Part shown: positions 23,420 through 36,354 of the stretch, in pieces
Numbering within the stretch: position 1 is the first letter of the stretch
How the letters are laid out: every line of letters starts with the position of its first letter
Assembly (NCBI RefSeq): GCF_003711515.1
Contig: NW_021167079.1
Location: 3,963,632 to 4,027,631 of the forward strand
From: Sodiomyces alkalinus F11
Lineage: Eukaryota > Ascomycota > Sordariomycetes > Glomerellales > Plectosphaerellaceae
Direction of reading: 5' to 3'
Length of the DNA: 64,000 bases
The notes under the pieces: model-generated
What the model was told of the DNA's origin: nothing
What the model saw: only the letters and a program-made list of their open reading frames with translations
The model's database searches: none
Position numbers and translations under genes: made by a program

Positions 23420-26400
23420 GAAGGCGGCCGCTACTACCCTTGTTAACTAGAGGGATTAGGTAATATAGGAGCGCGCCGTGCGCGGTAAATCTGCCTCCTA
23501 CTAGGAAAACTATCTTAATCTAAAGCTAAGCGACGAGGAGGCTAAGGCCTACTTATTTTTTAAGCCTACGCCACCTAATATCTGTAAATACGAGGCCCTC
23601 GCCATAGACCCTAACACGGAGGAGGCTATAGCTATTACCGTCACGGCTACTCTATTTTCTACTATTATGCTAGAGGGCGATAAGGATATCGCGGACGCCG
23701 CCGCTACCACGGCGGCTATACCCGCCGGTAAGAAGAAAACGGCCGCCCGCCGGAAGGCTATAGCTGTAACGAAAGAACTACTAACCAGGACGCCTATATC
23801 TATTAACGACCTCTTTAAAAAAAGACGTACGCGTTACCTATAAGATCGCCGCGTATACCGCGAAGAAAAGGCAGACTATAACGCGTAGTAGAAGGAGTTT
23901 AATAAGGTACGCTCCTATATCGAAGGGACCGTCTATACTACGTTACGTAGCCTCCTAGCCTAGCTATAGGATAATACCGTAAATAACCTACGGGCCTAGA
24001 TTACTCTCCTATACGCGTATATAGGACTAATACCTATAGACCTCCGTAAGGAAGCCCTGGTTATATACCGATAATACACCACGCCTATAAAGGCTATACC
24101 TAAGAATATAGACGCCTAGGTAGTAAGCTAGAAAATAGCGATAATGCACTATAAATATATAGGCGTTTTAGAGCTATTAAGCGCGGATTATTAGGCGGAA
24201 GACGCGTTAAAAGCTATTAGACCTATCGCCTAGGAATAGAGTAATAACTACCTAATAAAGAACTATAATAACATTACGGAAAACGAGCTAACGATTAACG
24301 ACTTCGTAAAGGCTTTACGGGCGGTTCTTAGTAATATAAAGAGCCTATAATCCTCTACTATAAAGCCTAGAGTCGGGAGAGGTACCTTTAATACCCTTAG
24401 GAACCTCCCCGATACTAAGGATACTACTAATAACAAAGATAATAAGAAGCGTTCTTATAGCGATACGTCTGTAAAGGCTATCCCTCCCGTAACGAGGAGG
24501 CTTTACGAGATATATAAGAACCCCTATACTACCGCCGCCTATTAGTATATAAGGCCGGATATACGCCCTTATACCTAGCGTGACCGCGAGGATATTATAA
24601 AGGTTACGGAAAAGAAGATACGTAACTATAGTTTTAAAAGCCGCGTAGATACCACGATATAGAAGAGGCGGGAAGTAGTAGCTGCCACCGCTAATAAGAT
24701 AAAGGAAGTCTAGGAAGATTAACTCTATAATACTACGCTTACTACTATAATAGTTTATAAAGACTTATCCATTACCGCGACGGGACTAGGAGCCTACCTA
24801 ACCTAGGGGGTAGCGCGTTATCGTATAACGATACTATTAAGATTATAATAAGAATAAGGGGTATCCCTTTCTATTAACTAAGCTAGAGCGCTATTATACT
24901 ACGCGATCCTAGATTTAGGATTGTTAATGTATATCTTTAATAATTAAGGCCGTTTTATAGCTATTAGACTACCCACGGATACTTTATTCTTATCCTTTTA
25001 GGTAGATACTCACGAGGCTCTTATCCTCGGATACGGAGATATTAAGCTACGTATATAATTCTTATCGGGCACGAAGAGGCTATTACGCCTCTATAATATC
25101 GTATACTATAAGGAATTTATTACTAATATTATCTCGGAACGCTAGCTATGCCTATAAGGTTACTGCTAGGATACCGTAAACGATATTATTATTAGCTCCG
25201 CCGATAACCGGCCTATCTATAAGCTACTAGATATCCACGGCTAGTATATAATCGAGCGCGCGGAAGCCACGGCCGCTACCGTGTTTACGGTCTTAGTAAG
25301 GCACCCGCGCGATAACCCGTAGGGGAGATCACAATAACCGCGGTAACCGTAGAAGACTACGGTATAATAGTGGCACGAACGCCTCGGCTACTACAGTACC
25401 GATACTCTCGCGAAGATTATTAACGCTACTTAGGGGGTAAAGATAAAGGGACCTTATATAACGGACTATAACGCGTATAGGTAATCGTAAATACCTATAT
25501 AGATCCGGCGGATACTATCCTTTTACCCGTTAAAGCCCGGAGAGGCCCTAGATATTAATTTTCACGATTTAAAAGAGGCGGAGCCGTTAGTAGGCGACCT
25601 CTATAAGTCTATTATATTCGTTATAGACGTATATATAGGTTATATATAGGATTACTACCTATAACAAAGAGACTAAGACTTTATCCTATACGCGTTAAAA
25701 GACGTTTTTACCCTACTTAAGACCTAATTCGATATCCGGCTATGTATCCTATAAGCCGATTCCGAGATATTTTAGTACCTAGAAGTCGTTACTTTCCTCG
25801 CTGCTAAGGGGGTAAAAGGCTAGCCGTCGGCACTATATTTATAGGATTAAAACAGCGTTATAGAACGGATTAAAGGTATAGTTAAAAGAAGGGCGAGGGC
25901 TATAAGGATTAAAGCTAATCTGTCTATATTTATCTAGCCTAAGATTTTTAAGACTACTGTGTATCTATATAATAGGACGCTATAATATATTAACGACTAG
26001 CGAACGCTATATAAAGACCTACGCGGCCGTTAACCTAACCTTATATACCTACGAGCTTACGGCTATAAAACCTTTATGAAAACGCGCGATACCTAAGTTA
26101 AAAGGAACCGCCTATGAAGGCTAGAACCGAAGGTATAGATCGGTTATTATATCGGATACTAATCCTTAAATAGCTTCCGTATTTAGCTACTATACCTAAC
26201 GGATACTATTACTATAAGAGATATAGTCTTTAACGAAGATAAGATATTCGACGGTAGGATTAAAATGCTATAAGCTATAGCTTCCGCTAAGGAAATCGGG
26301 GAACGCCTATAATCTATCCGTATTACTTAATCTAATAAGACCGCGAATAGGCGACTATTAAGGGGTATAGCCGTAGACGTATTAGATCTTAAGTCGGAAG

Positions 26401-27398
26401 ACTCTAACGCTACCGCTATTACTACGGATAAAGGCGAGGCCGTTATTATTACTACGAGAAAGGCTATTACTATTACTATAAACGAGGTTCTATATCTATA
26501 GCCTAATACCTAGGCTATAGATTTAGAACCTCGTAACTCTAACACTACCGTTATTATTACGGGAGAGGCTGTTACTATTACTATAGACTATATTACTGCT
26601 ATTACTACGGATATTACTATTACTATAGGAGAAGACTATACTACCGCTATTATTATAGGAGAGGCCACCGCTCTTATTACGGATACTTTACGGTTTACTA
26701 CTACGAGGTTTAAACCGTTTCCCACGCCTCTAATATCCCCGGAAGATCCCGCGCGCGCGTTCCTTATAGCGTTAGCGGTAGTTAGGGGCGTTAAGGTGGA
26801 AGAACACGATAACCACTAACGGATAACCGGGGATACCCTTAGGGGGTGCCTGTCGGCTACGCGCCTATTACCCGCGCGCCTATCTATCGTAAGTATCTAT
26901 AAGACCGAGAAGGTGCAGAATAATAACGCCTAGAAGGCGTTCTTTAATACTAGAAGGACTTAAAACCCAATACGCGCGAGGAAGTAAGCTATTAACGATA
27001 ACGTCGGTGTTATAGATTCCCCTTATACCTCCTAGCTACTATCGCTATCGTATATAACCCGTGAGGATCTCCCGCCTCTACTAAACCACTACCGTGATAT
27101 ACGCGTCCACCTATTACGGGAGCGGTGGTTATAGGCTGAGGGGGAATACCTTAAGGGGTACTAATAGATAGGCTATTAGCGGGAGGTAGGTAGTAATTAG
27201 GCTAATAGGTAATAGGTCCTCGCTTATAGGTGGGTATATACCTATAAATTTAATAAGGAGGTCACCGTCCATAAGTGTAAGGCACGCCTTATAGTCTAAG
27301 GGGATTAATAAAAACGGTTAAAGACTAAAGACAATTACGCCGTAATACTAGCCTCGCGGTCTTTCCGTATACTAATAGCGATCGCCGCCTAATTTAAC
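23420..27398 (+). pseudogene. Element D gag-pol remnant, 5' part (to the reverse transcriptase start)
   Basis: A plus-strand Copia polyprotein frame with RIP stops. After a gag-like region (about 23420-24800) comes a pre-integrase motif WHERLGYYS at about 25365-25395. The integrase core follows (FVIDVYIGY near 25618, then D..E-type spacing to VIERIKG near 25860) and the AYGYKTFMKTRDT segment near 26050. The frame enters the reverse transcriptase at about 27330-27398 and is split at NL|EIR by element G. Confidence 0.82.
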
Positions 27399-27403
27399 CT
27401 AGA

Positions 27404-27542
27404 TACTACGCCATATATGCTAGCCTGCTCGTACATGGAGACGGTACGGAGTGCCATAGTTTGTTTCTAGCTTAGTCAGATAGGTAGCTTAGTCAGGAGA
27501 CTGCTAAGGTATATCTATTATACCTCTGCAGGTAAGCTCGTA
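27404..27542 (+). repeat. Element G left terminal inverted repeat
   Basis: Inverse of 28779-28917 over 139 bp. Differences are mostly TA here where the partner keeps TG or CA. It contains an internal direct repeat AGCTTAGTCAG. Confidence 0.92.
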
Positions 27543-28778
27543 GAGCTTACGACCTCTCCTTAAATCTATCTTCAGTTCTTATATCTTCTTAACACGCTTC
27601 GCGCTATAGCCGTAGTTACGGCCTAATAAATAGTAGCAACTATTTACTTCCGATCATCGCTATACCATACCCTATTGTCTTTTATTTAATCTGCTAATTC
27701 CTGAAACGCGAACGCCTCCTATTAGCAAACTCGATAATCGGTTATATCCGTTAACCCTAGCGGAGCCTCTAATTAATATAATATAACCCGGTAGTACGCC
27801 GAGATAGCTAAGTCCTATAGTTTCTCTCCAGCGTTCCGTAGTTTTCTTCCTCTAGCGTCTTTTCCCTTCTCTATCTTACACCTAACTATAAACCCGTTAT
27901 TCGTCTCGACTAATAACGCCCTTTAGAACGTTTTTTCCTACGCAGACCACGGATTTTTCGCACTCTCACCGTCTTCGCACTTTTCGACTACCGCTTATTA
28001 CCCCTCTTTTCGTTAACGTTATCGAATTAACTTATACCTTCCTCGCTAGCAGTTTCCTACGTGTAAGCGCCACTTCTATTAGTTTTTAAGTTTTATTCCC
28101 ACCGGACACGACTACTATAGTCTTGTAGTTTTACTGGACTATCTTTTCTTTCCACGTTATTGCCCTTTCCTAGATAGAACTATTATCCATAGCAGAAAAG
28201 GAGATTTTTAAGTCTATAATTTTATTAAGACTAACCCACTCTAGACTTAGGCACAGAATCTACTACCGGGAGCCATCGCTATTATCGAGCAGGAAGCCTT
28301 ACTCCTACAGAAACGGGTACTCGTAGAATAATAACGATAGACGTTATAACCTATAAGAACTAATAGGAGGAACCGTAACTCCACGGATCCCAACCCAGCT
28401 TTTCCTTCCACTTAGGTAACCGATAACTAGGCAGCTAAGGTAACGCTTCGTATAGTGCTTCGCAGACTTAATATCTACCGCAGCCAGCTAATAAGCCGTG
28501 CCCACTCTCGCCAGAATAGCCTTAACCCTTAGCTAGATTAACCCATTAACCCGCAGGGCGTCCAGAGACACAGGCGTTAGATATTAGCCGGTCGGATAGC
28601 CCTCGTTTTGAACCTAACTAATCGAAGGCCACTATTCAGTCGATAAACTGCCCCTTAAACAGTCACACTTCCCTAGTTTCTCTAGCCCGCCCCTGCACCA
28701 CCCATATAGGAATCATATACGCTAACATCAACACCTCTATCTCGCTAATGATTATTTTTCAACCCTACTTTGCCAGGA

Positions 28779-28917
28779 TACGAGCTTGCCTGCAGAGGTA
28801 TAATAGATATACCTCAGCAGTCTCCTGACTAAGCTACCTATCTGACTAAGCTAGAAATAAACTGTGGCACTCCGTGCCGTCTCCACGTACTGGCAGGCTA
28901 GCATATGTGGCGTAGCA
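28779..28917 (-). repeat. Element G right terminal inverted repeat
   Basis: Partner of 27404-27542, and the less RIP-mutated of the two. Confidence 0.92.
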
Positions 28918-28922
28918 CTAGA

Positions 28923-30260
28923 GATAAGATAGTTCGACGCTATTAACACATTTATTAAAGCTAGCCTTAAAGGAGAGGTATTTATAAAGATACTGTAAGG
29001 CTATAAAGTGCTAGGTAAGGTACTACTATTACAGAAAGCCCTTTTCGGCTTAAGGGTATTGCCACTACTATAGTAAGAGGAATTTAGCGGCACGCTATAG
29101 AGAATAGGATTCACGGCTATACCTAATAACCCCTATATTATAATCCGTGACGGTTTAATTCTATTCTTCTACATCGACGATATCGGATTTATATACTATA
29201 AAGACTATAAGACTAACGCTAATAATTTTAAGGCCGCCCTTAAGCGAAGCTATAAGTTATTAGGATGCGAAGAAATCCGCTAGTTTCTAGGAATTAAGGT
29301 CCTAAGAGATAGAGCTACTTATAGGCTATAGCTATTATAATCCTCCTACGTAGAGAACATTACGGTTAAAAACTATATAGATATACTCTGCCGAAAACTA
29401 TTAAAGGTCCTATTATCGATAGAGCTGGTAATACTCCGCGATAGCACCCGCGCGTCGATTCCCGAGGTCCGCTAGTACTAGGGTATAATCGGTTCTATCC
29501 TATACACCGCTATCGTGATAAGACCCGATATCGCGTTCGCCTATTTAAAGCTATCCTAATATAATATTAATCCCTCCTCTAACTATCTTAAAAGGGCTTA
29601 ATAAATACTAATATTACTATACTATATAAGATACTATTACCTAGAATTCAGCGGGGATAGGCTCTTCCTAACTATAAGCGACGCGTCCTTTAGGGATAAT
29701 CCAGACCGTAAGAGTTCGTAAGGATATACGATAAAGCTCTTCGGCGGTACCGTTAACTAGAAGGCGGGTAAGTAACTAATAGTCACGATATCGTTAATAG
29801 AATTGGAACTACTCGCTTTTATAGAGGCCGCTAAAAAAACGTTATTCGTTAGCCGGATATTAAGGGATTTAGAGCTTCGATTAGACTAATAGTAACTATA
29901 CCTATACTACGATAATTAATAGACTATTAACCTCGTTAATAAGAAGGCATAACGCTTACGGATAAGGCTATGGCACGTCGATATATATAACTAGTAGGCG
30001 CGCTAGTCAGTATAATAAGGTCTCTTTAAGGTTACGTACGTTAACACGAAGGAGATAATCGCGGACGGTTTAACGAAGGTATTACCGGAGGCGGGAATTA
30101 AAAGATTATAGTAATAGCTTAATTTAACGGATTAAAAGGATTATATCGAGTGGTTTAAACGGCTACACGAAGAGATTAAACGCGCTAAAGCCACGGCCGT
30201 AGCGACTACGAAGGCCTCTGAGGGCGTAGTAGATCCGATAGATATAGATCCGATTAAGTA
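28923..30260 (+). pseudogene. Element D pol remnant, reverse transcriptase and RNase H
   Basis: Continues the Copia frame after element G: FDAINTFIKASL, KALFGLR, and an intact YIDD box at 29170-29181 followed by IGF. Then come FLGIKVL, the RPDIAFAY region (about 29520-29550) and RNase H with SDAS (about 29690), TISLIELELLAFIEAAK and ADGLTKVLP at its end (about 30065). Stops are RIP-type. Confidence 0.85.
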
Positions 30261-30462
30261 GATCCGGCTAATTAGGATCGAGGAACTAATTAAGACAGAA
30301 TTGAATTAAACGGTTAAATAGGGCAGATTTAGATCCTTTTTACGAGGGCGTCTTTTCCCTTAACTATTAATTTTACGATAGAAAAGCTAAGAGCGTTTAG
30401 TTTAAACCGAAGCCTTTGATTAGTTGGTTAACCTAGGAAGACCCACCTTAACTAAGGGGGTA

Positions 30463-30736
30463 TATCGTATAGGCAGGACCACGACGTGGTCTATAGGGGA
30501 TCCAGGGGGGATCTACTCCCTGGCTAAGGGCTTTGGACCTTAGGTACTAGGATATAACAGGGGCGGATACCGGAAAAGACCGGATAGGATCCAAATAACA
30601 TAGTACCTATAACAGAGTCTTTACCACCTAAATTAAGGGCATAAGAGACTTATATAGATGTAACTTACCATAATACACACACACGAGATTTCTGCTCTAC
30701 TAAGTTAATCATCCAAGTGCTATTTAACGTGCGACA
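30463..30736 (+). repeat. Element D 3' LTR
   Basis: 274 bp, preceded by a short purine tract (AAGGGGG). The B2 accessory exon resumes just after the flank. Confidence 0.92.
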
Positions 30737-30741
30737 CGCGC

Positions 30742-31130
30742 CGCCTACCGCTATCGCCCCGCCGCCCGCTACCGCCCTATCCGCTATTACCGAGTTCTAG
30801 GTAAGTATAGTATAAGCCCTCGATAATATCGCTACCTCTATATATAGTATAGATAAGACGCTTAAGGAAGTATCGTAAAAACTAGAGCATAAGAATAACG
30901 ATATTACTATAATATCGTAAGAGGTTTATAACCTCTTTTACTCTATACGCCGCGTATATAAGTATTATATGCCCGTGACCCTCTTTACCGCGGGTGATAA
31001 TCCGGGGGCTATTCCTAAGGCTATACTCGCCTCGGCTCCTCCTTAGGAGGAGTCGTAGGTGGGTGCCGCTAAGGATAGTATAGCCTTATAAGAGGAGGAG
31101 CTAGAAGAGGGTAAGATTATAGGGGAGTAG
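30742..31130 (+). pseudogene. Element B2 antisense accessory gene, exon 2 continuation
   Basis: In-frame plus-strand reading from ITEF near 30788 to about 31128, interrupted only by TAA/TAG. It is rich in Leu/Ile/Glu/Lys with heptad-like spacing (DKTLKEVS, KLEHKNNDI), then a Pro/Ala/Glu-rich, acidic end (EEELEEGKIIGE). It matches the minus strand of element B at 11030-11628. Predicted coiled coil; function unknown. Confidence 0.72.
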
Positions 31131-31379
31131 GTTATTTATATTATTTAGGTTATTTTAGTAGCTTTTTAGTATTTTACTTAGTCTTTCCTACTCTTAAGTT
31201 AAGTGGCGTGGGGGTATACCCCTAATATAACTTCGCTCTTAGTTTCTATCCTCCTCGTCGCCGGGTTAGCCTTCTTTCCCGCCTGTATCTTTTTCGTGTA
31301 TTATGATAAAGGCCTATTATTTAACTATACCGGGCTATACTTCTTCTCGAATTCGTTCAGCGCTTATATCTCCTATAGG

Positions 31380-34300
31380 CTTTTAAGCCGTTCCTATATT
31401 AGTTCTATATAGCCCTCCTATTATACTAGTACCTCGTGGACCCTACTATAACCTTACCTTCAGGTACGGGCGTAAAGGATTTCTTTTACCACTTATTCCT
31501 CCTCCCTATCTAGCCTTTCACGGATAGGTAGTAGTTAGGGGTCTATTATCGCTTACCCTAGTAAGGGGTTATAGTCGGCTCGCCGTAAAACATCTATATA
31601 AAAACTGTTATAGATCTATAAGGGGACGTTTAGTTCTACGATATAGGAGTTAACGACCTTCGTGACTTTATATTTATAGTAAAGCTAAGTAAGTTTTTTC
31701 GAGGGCCGTAGCGAAGAGTAGTTACCGATATCTAGCTATATAAGTTATCCTTTTCGAACCTCTTGGCAGGGTAGCGCCGACGGTTTACTAACTCCTCCTA
31801 GTATAGTTATATAGTGGCTATCGCGGCTTAAACGAACTGGGTAGCTTCCTTAAAGCGACTTAGTAAGTCCTGCGCGGAAGCCTCGCGCTTATCGGTCGGT
31901 ATAGTCTTATTAACTTATAGAGGGTTCGCGTAATACCCGTGTTATAGGAAGAATAGGCTTATTTAGATTATCGAGTTTACCTTATTATTTAAAGCTAGCT
32001 ACGCTACCGGTAGTAGCGTATTCTAATTATCTTAGGTATAATAGGTATATACTCGTAAGTAGGCTTAGACCTCCTAGTTAATACGTTCAGGACCTTTATC
32101 CGTTTAAGGGTAGTATACGGTACTTAGTCGCTATTTAATACCCGCGAGTTTATAAAAGTATCTCTAAAAGTGGCTAGTCTAGTTTAACCCTTTATCGCTA
32201 ACGATAGACTTCGGTATTCCGTAGAACCTATAATAGTATAGTAAAAACCGTTTAGTATAGGCTTTAGTATCTATAGTATCTATCGCTTTTAGTATTACCG
32301 ATTTTAAGAGCCGGTTAGTAATTACCTATAGGTATTTATACTTACCCTTACGGGTAGGTAGTAGGTCTATTATAAAATATATCGCGATATTATAGAAGAT
32401 TCGCTTTAATACTAGGAGTAAGCGTAGTAATCCTCTTTTCGTACCCCTTTATATATAGCTAGCTCGGTATATATTATACTTTCGTAAAAATCTTCTAATA
32501 TCTTAATTTATACCGGGCTAAAAGAATTAGCGGGCGATTAGGGTAATAGTATTATCACTGCTTAGGTATCCGCCGACTACTAAGTTATGGATCGCTTATA
32601 TAAGGCGGCCTTATAGCGGGTAACTTACTCCGTCTTCGCTATCCCCTAATACTTATAGGCGATTACGAAATATTAGTCGTCCTTAGTCGATTCTATACTC
32701 CGCGATCTATATTTTAAGCTTTAGCTTAGGGGAAAAGCTCCGCTCTCCCGCTACTATTACGGTAAAGGCACCTTAATAACGCTTATCAGTTACTCTAGCT
32801 TTATCCTATAATCGCTATAGGTTAAGGTCTACTTTAAAGATTATAGTTAGCTCCGGTAATATTACTCTTATTAGGTATACCCGGGGGGAGATAGCTATAT
32901 CGGGGATTTTTTAGATATACCTCCTTTACTCTCGGATATTAGAAGAATCCTTAGGTATATCCTGCCTTTAATATAAGAGTATATCGGCTATAATATTATC
33001 GGCCCTTTATTTATACTCTAATATAAAGTCGTATTAAGTAAGCTTAGCTACTTAACGACTCTAGCACTCTGTTAAGGCCCTCTTAGTTATAAAGTATTCG
33101 AGTGCTTTATAATTAGAGTAAATCTAAAACCGGCCGTTACTTATAAGCTCGGCTTTCTAAACCTATAAGTAGTCTATAATCGTTAGTATCTCCTTATCGT
33201 AAATCGGGTAATTATACTTACCGGAGTTAAGTTAGTATAAGTAGTATACGATAACGCACCTATATCCTTATTCGTCTTCCTATAGGAATGCACTACCTAG
33301 CGCGAACCCCGAGGAATCCGTTTCTAGCTAAGTCTTCCTTCCGGGTTACTATTATTATAGGTAAGGCTTGTCCTAGAACCTCTATTTTAATTCCTTAAAT
33401 ACTACTTCTTATAAGAGGCCCTAATAGAACAGGGTATTCTTCTTCGTTAAGGCCGTAAGTAGTGCTGTAATAGCTATAAAGTCGCGAATAAATATCCTAT
33501 AGAAGTTAACGAACCCTAGGAAACTTCGTACTCTAGTCGCGGAGACTAGCGCTTCCTATTCTATAATAGCTCTAAGTTTCTCGGGGTCGTAAGATACCCC
33601 TTTTTCCGCTATAACGATAAACCCTAGGTATTTAACCGTCTTAACGCTAAACTCGTACTTCTTCGGGTTAAGGTTTAGCCTAGCGTCGATAAAGGCACTA
33701 AGCACTCGCTATACTTTCTCCTTATAGTCCTTATAAGATCCGTCTAAGTAGATTAAGGCGTTATCTATATACGCGGAGATAAAATCGTTAAGGAACTCCT
33801 ATAACGATAAGTTAATATATCGCTAGAATATTAGAGGCGTGCCGGTTAACCTAAAAGGGTATACTAGCTACTCGAATAGTCTAAACCGAGTACGGAATAC
33901 GGTCTTATACTTATGCCCGGGTGCTATCCGTATCTTATAAAAGGCGGCGATAATATCTAATTTAGTAAACTACTTCGCCTTAGCTAGGTTATATAGGGTC
34001 TCTATAATTAGTAGGAGTAAGTAGCGATCTCGCTAAGTAATTATATTTAGGGCGCGGTAATTATAGTAAAATCGGAGGCCGCCTCCTAGCTTCCTTATAA
34101 ATAGTATAGGCGTGGCGGTAATTAAGCTACTCGTACGAATAAATCCCTTATCTATTAGATCCGTTATTAGCTTCCGTAATATAAGGAGCTCTTTACGTGA
34201 TATATTATGGAGCGGGCCCTATAGTAAGGCTTATTCGTTACCACTACTATCCTTCTATAAGTAGACCTTATAGTTAGCGCTAGGTTAGTATAGGGGTAGG

Positions 34301-36100
34301 CGTATAGAGTATAAAGGCGTAAATAAGTCGCGGAACTCTTATATAACGTTCTTAGGAATATATTCTCGCGGGTTTACTAGTTCCTTTATATTTAGGGCCT
34401 TTTCGATATCCTTTAACGATATAGCCCGTAAACCCTCTTCCTATCTTTTTCCCCTTTAATACCGTAGTTATCTATATAGTCCTACGAATATAGACCCTAT
34501 TACTAATACTACGGTACGGATCTCTTATACCGCCTTTAGCTCCTTTTCGCCCTAGAGTCGGATATCGATATCGGCTACTCTATAGCGGAGCCTTTATTTC
34601 TTAGCGTAGAGAACCACGTTATTATGTTCTATCTATAAAAGCCTAAGGAAAAGATCCTAGTCTAGACCTAGCACCACGTATATAAAAACACGCTCGGTAT
34701 ACCCTTATATATCTAGTATAAAGACTACGATACCGGCGTTACTAGCCGGTTTAGTCTTATCCGAGAAGCCTTTTAGTAGTTATTTCTTCTTATCGACTAA
34801 CGGTAAGTGTACTTTTCGAGTACACTTCTTATTTATAGCGGTATAATAGTTATAACCCGTATCTATAAGAGTGTTTCTTAACCTATTACTATTAACTTTT
34901 ACTTAGATTAATACTAACTCGCTCCGTAATAACGGTTTAAACTCCTTTTACTTATATTACTTTTACGCTATCGGCTCCGGTACCCGATTTCGTACTAGAG
35001 CTACTCTTTTTCCGAGTCTTCGGTATTTTCGGGAATATCTTTAGGTTCCTCCTCTTAAGGGGATATTCGGGCCATTGTATCCTTCTTACTCTTATAGTGC
35101 TGTTAGATATAGCCTTTTTTCTAGTAGTTCTAATACGTGATATTCGCGTAATAGTTAGGTTTTTATTAGGTTACCTTAAACTCGCCGACCTTATTAACTC
35201 TACCTATAACGATATCGTTATCAGCGTTCTTAGCCGGTTTACGGGTAATAGGAATCGGTCGGTATAACTTACTAATACCCTTTTATCTCCACGCGATCGT
35301 CTATACTTTATCGACCTACTTAGTATAGGTATCGGGGAGGTCGGCTACTACTAGGCTATTATATAGCCTATTATTTAGGGTGCTATTAAGGAACGATATC
35401 TTAATATGGTTTACCTAGTTACAGCCTCCTGCTTATGCTAGGTTCCTTTTAAAGGTCGGGAGGAAGCGCGCGAACGGCTAGTCGGGTTTTTACTTTATCG
35501 CTTTAAGGGTATTAGTAGCGCGACCTTATTCGTTACGGTCCTTATACATACGGTCGAGGTAAGCTATAAATTCCTCTAGGTTAAATTTACTATTCGTGCC
35601 TCCGTTACCGAAAAAGATATTAACTACCTACTAAGGCTAGGTGTCTAAGCACGCGTTAATTAAATACCACGCCTCTTTATTACTACGAAATAGCGGGCTA
35701 TCGAGGTTAAGTTTTAGTCGTATAGCCTAGGACTAGGCGGTATATTCCGTGCGTTTCCTACTAAACTTTACGGGAATAGCGACTTATTATGCCCGGTACA
35801 AGAGTATAGGTGCCGGCGGCGGTAGCGGGATAGGTATAGTAGCCTCTGCCTCTAAGGGCCTAGGTAAGGGCAAGGGCGTAACGACTAGGGTAAGCGTTAG
35901 GTGCGTAGTAGACGCGAGGTACGGGTTAAGTTAAGACCTTTTAAAGGCTGCTTATAGGCTAGCAATTATATTATGAATAGGGGCAATATATATCCTTACC
36001 GCTTCTTATACGCATTATAACACGCGTTTATCTATCTTATTATATAAGGTCTCCGCGACCTGCCCTTAGCCCCTTAGTAGGCTTAGGGCGAAGTGGCCGG
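31380..36100 (-). pseudogene. Element B2 gag-pol remnant (minus strand)
   Basis: Homologous to the element B polyprotein over its whole length. Chromodomain remnant near 31400-31500, integrase near 32150-32500, reverse transcriptase near 33600-34150 with the YxDD box at 33760-33771 reading YIDN, protease near 34800-34900, gag zinc-knuckle region near 35050-35160 and the gag N-terminal part to about 35950. A family-specific noncoding-frame segment is shared with element B (6253-6447), confirming identity. All frames are broken by RIP stops. Confidence 0.85.
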
Positions 36101-36150
36101 GACCTCCTTCTATATAAGCGTTAAAGCTTATAATCTTATAAGTTCGAATA

Positions 36151-36354
36151 TATAACGGCGTATTAAAAGTTATTTATATATTAAGGCCGAAAATATAGAT
36201 TATTCGAATCAAGGGAGGAAAGGAGGAAAGGAAAAGTCTACGCGGTGTATAGGCGGCTAAGTATATATAGAATCGCACGGGCCTCGGTAAGAGGTCCGTG
36301 CTTCTTAGTCCCGGCCACTGCCGGGGACTATTCCGCGGGTCACTGCCCGTAATA
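36151..36354 (-). repeat. Element B2 5' LTR
   Basis: 204 bp, inverted copy of the family B LTR, ending at the ACCGG duplication. Element A resumes at 36360. Confidence 0.92.

Larger units (their letters stand above)
27404..28917. mobile_element. Element G: 1.5-kb inverted-repeat element inside element D
   Basis: This 1514-bp element has 139-bp terminal inverted repeats (27404-27542 and 28779-28917) and a perfect 5-bp flank CTAGA (27399-27403, 28918-28922). Removing it and one CTAGA restores the Copia reverse transcriptase reading through NLEIR. The ends are TG..CA (the left TG is RIP-mutated to TA). Internal sequence shows a short plus-strand helical stretch (EQEALLLQKRVLVE, about 28290-28330), but no transposase motif is recognised. 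It may be a non-autonomous DNA transposon. The combination of TG..CA ends, 5-bp duplication and inverted repeats is unusual. Confidence 0.85.
22931..30736 (+). mobile_element. Element D: Ty1/Copia retrotransposon inserted in B2, carrying element G
   Basis: The LTRs of about 273 bp are at 22931-23203 and 30463-30736. The flanks are TGCGC (22926-22930) and CGCGC (30737-30741), a 4/5 match. Without G it is about 6.29 kb. Pol order (integrase before reverse transcriptase) and motifs are Copia-type. A primer site at 23204 matches the initiator tRNA-Met anticodon region. Two solo LTRs of the same family lie at 51779-52067 and 57251-57524. Confidence 0.9.
21492..36354 (-). mobile_element. Element B2: reversed second copy of family B, carrying element D
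   Basis: The LTRs of 204 bp are at 21492-21695 and 36151-36354, inverted relative to those of B, flanked by perfect ACCGG (21487-21491, 36355-36359) within element A gag. Without element D it is about 7.05 kb, matching B. Pol is on the minus strand (31380-36100) and the accessory gene is on the plus strand. A C-run at about 21697-21710 is the reverse of the family's G-run polypurine tract. Confidence 0.92.

Noticed and set aside
27404..28917. Element G as a small LTR retrotransposon
   Set aside because: The terminal repeats are inverted, not direct, and no primer site or polypurine tract is visible.
31203..31412. Plus-strand 69-codon frame with hydrophobic stretches
   Set aside because: It falls in the B2 segment between pol and accessory gene, has no domain logic and is not preserved in copy B.
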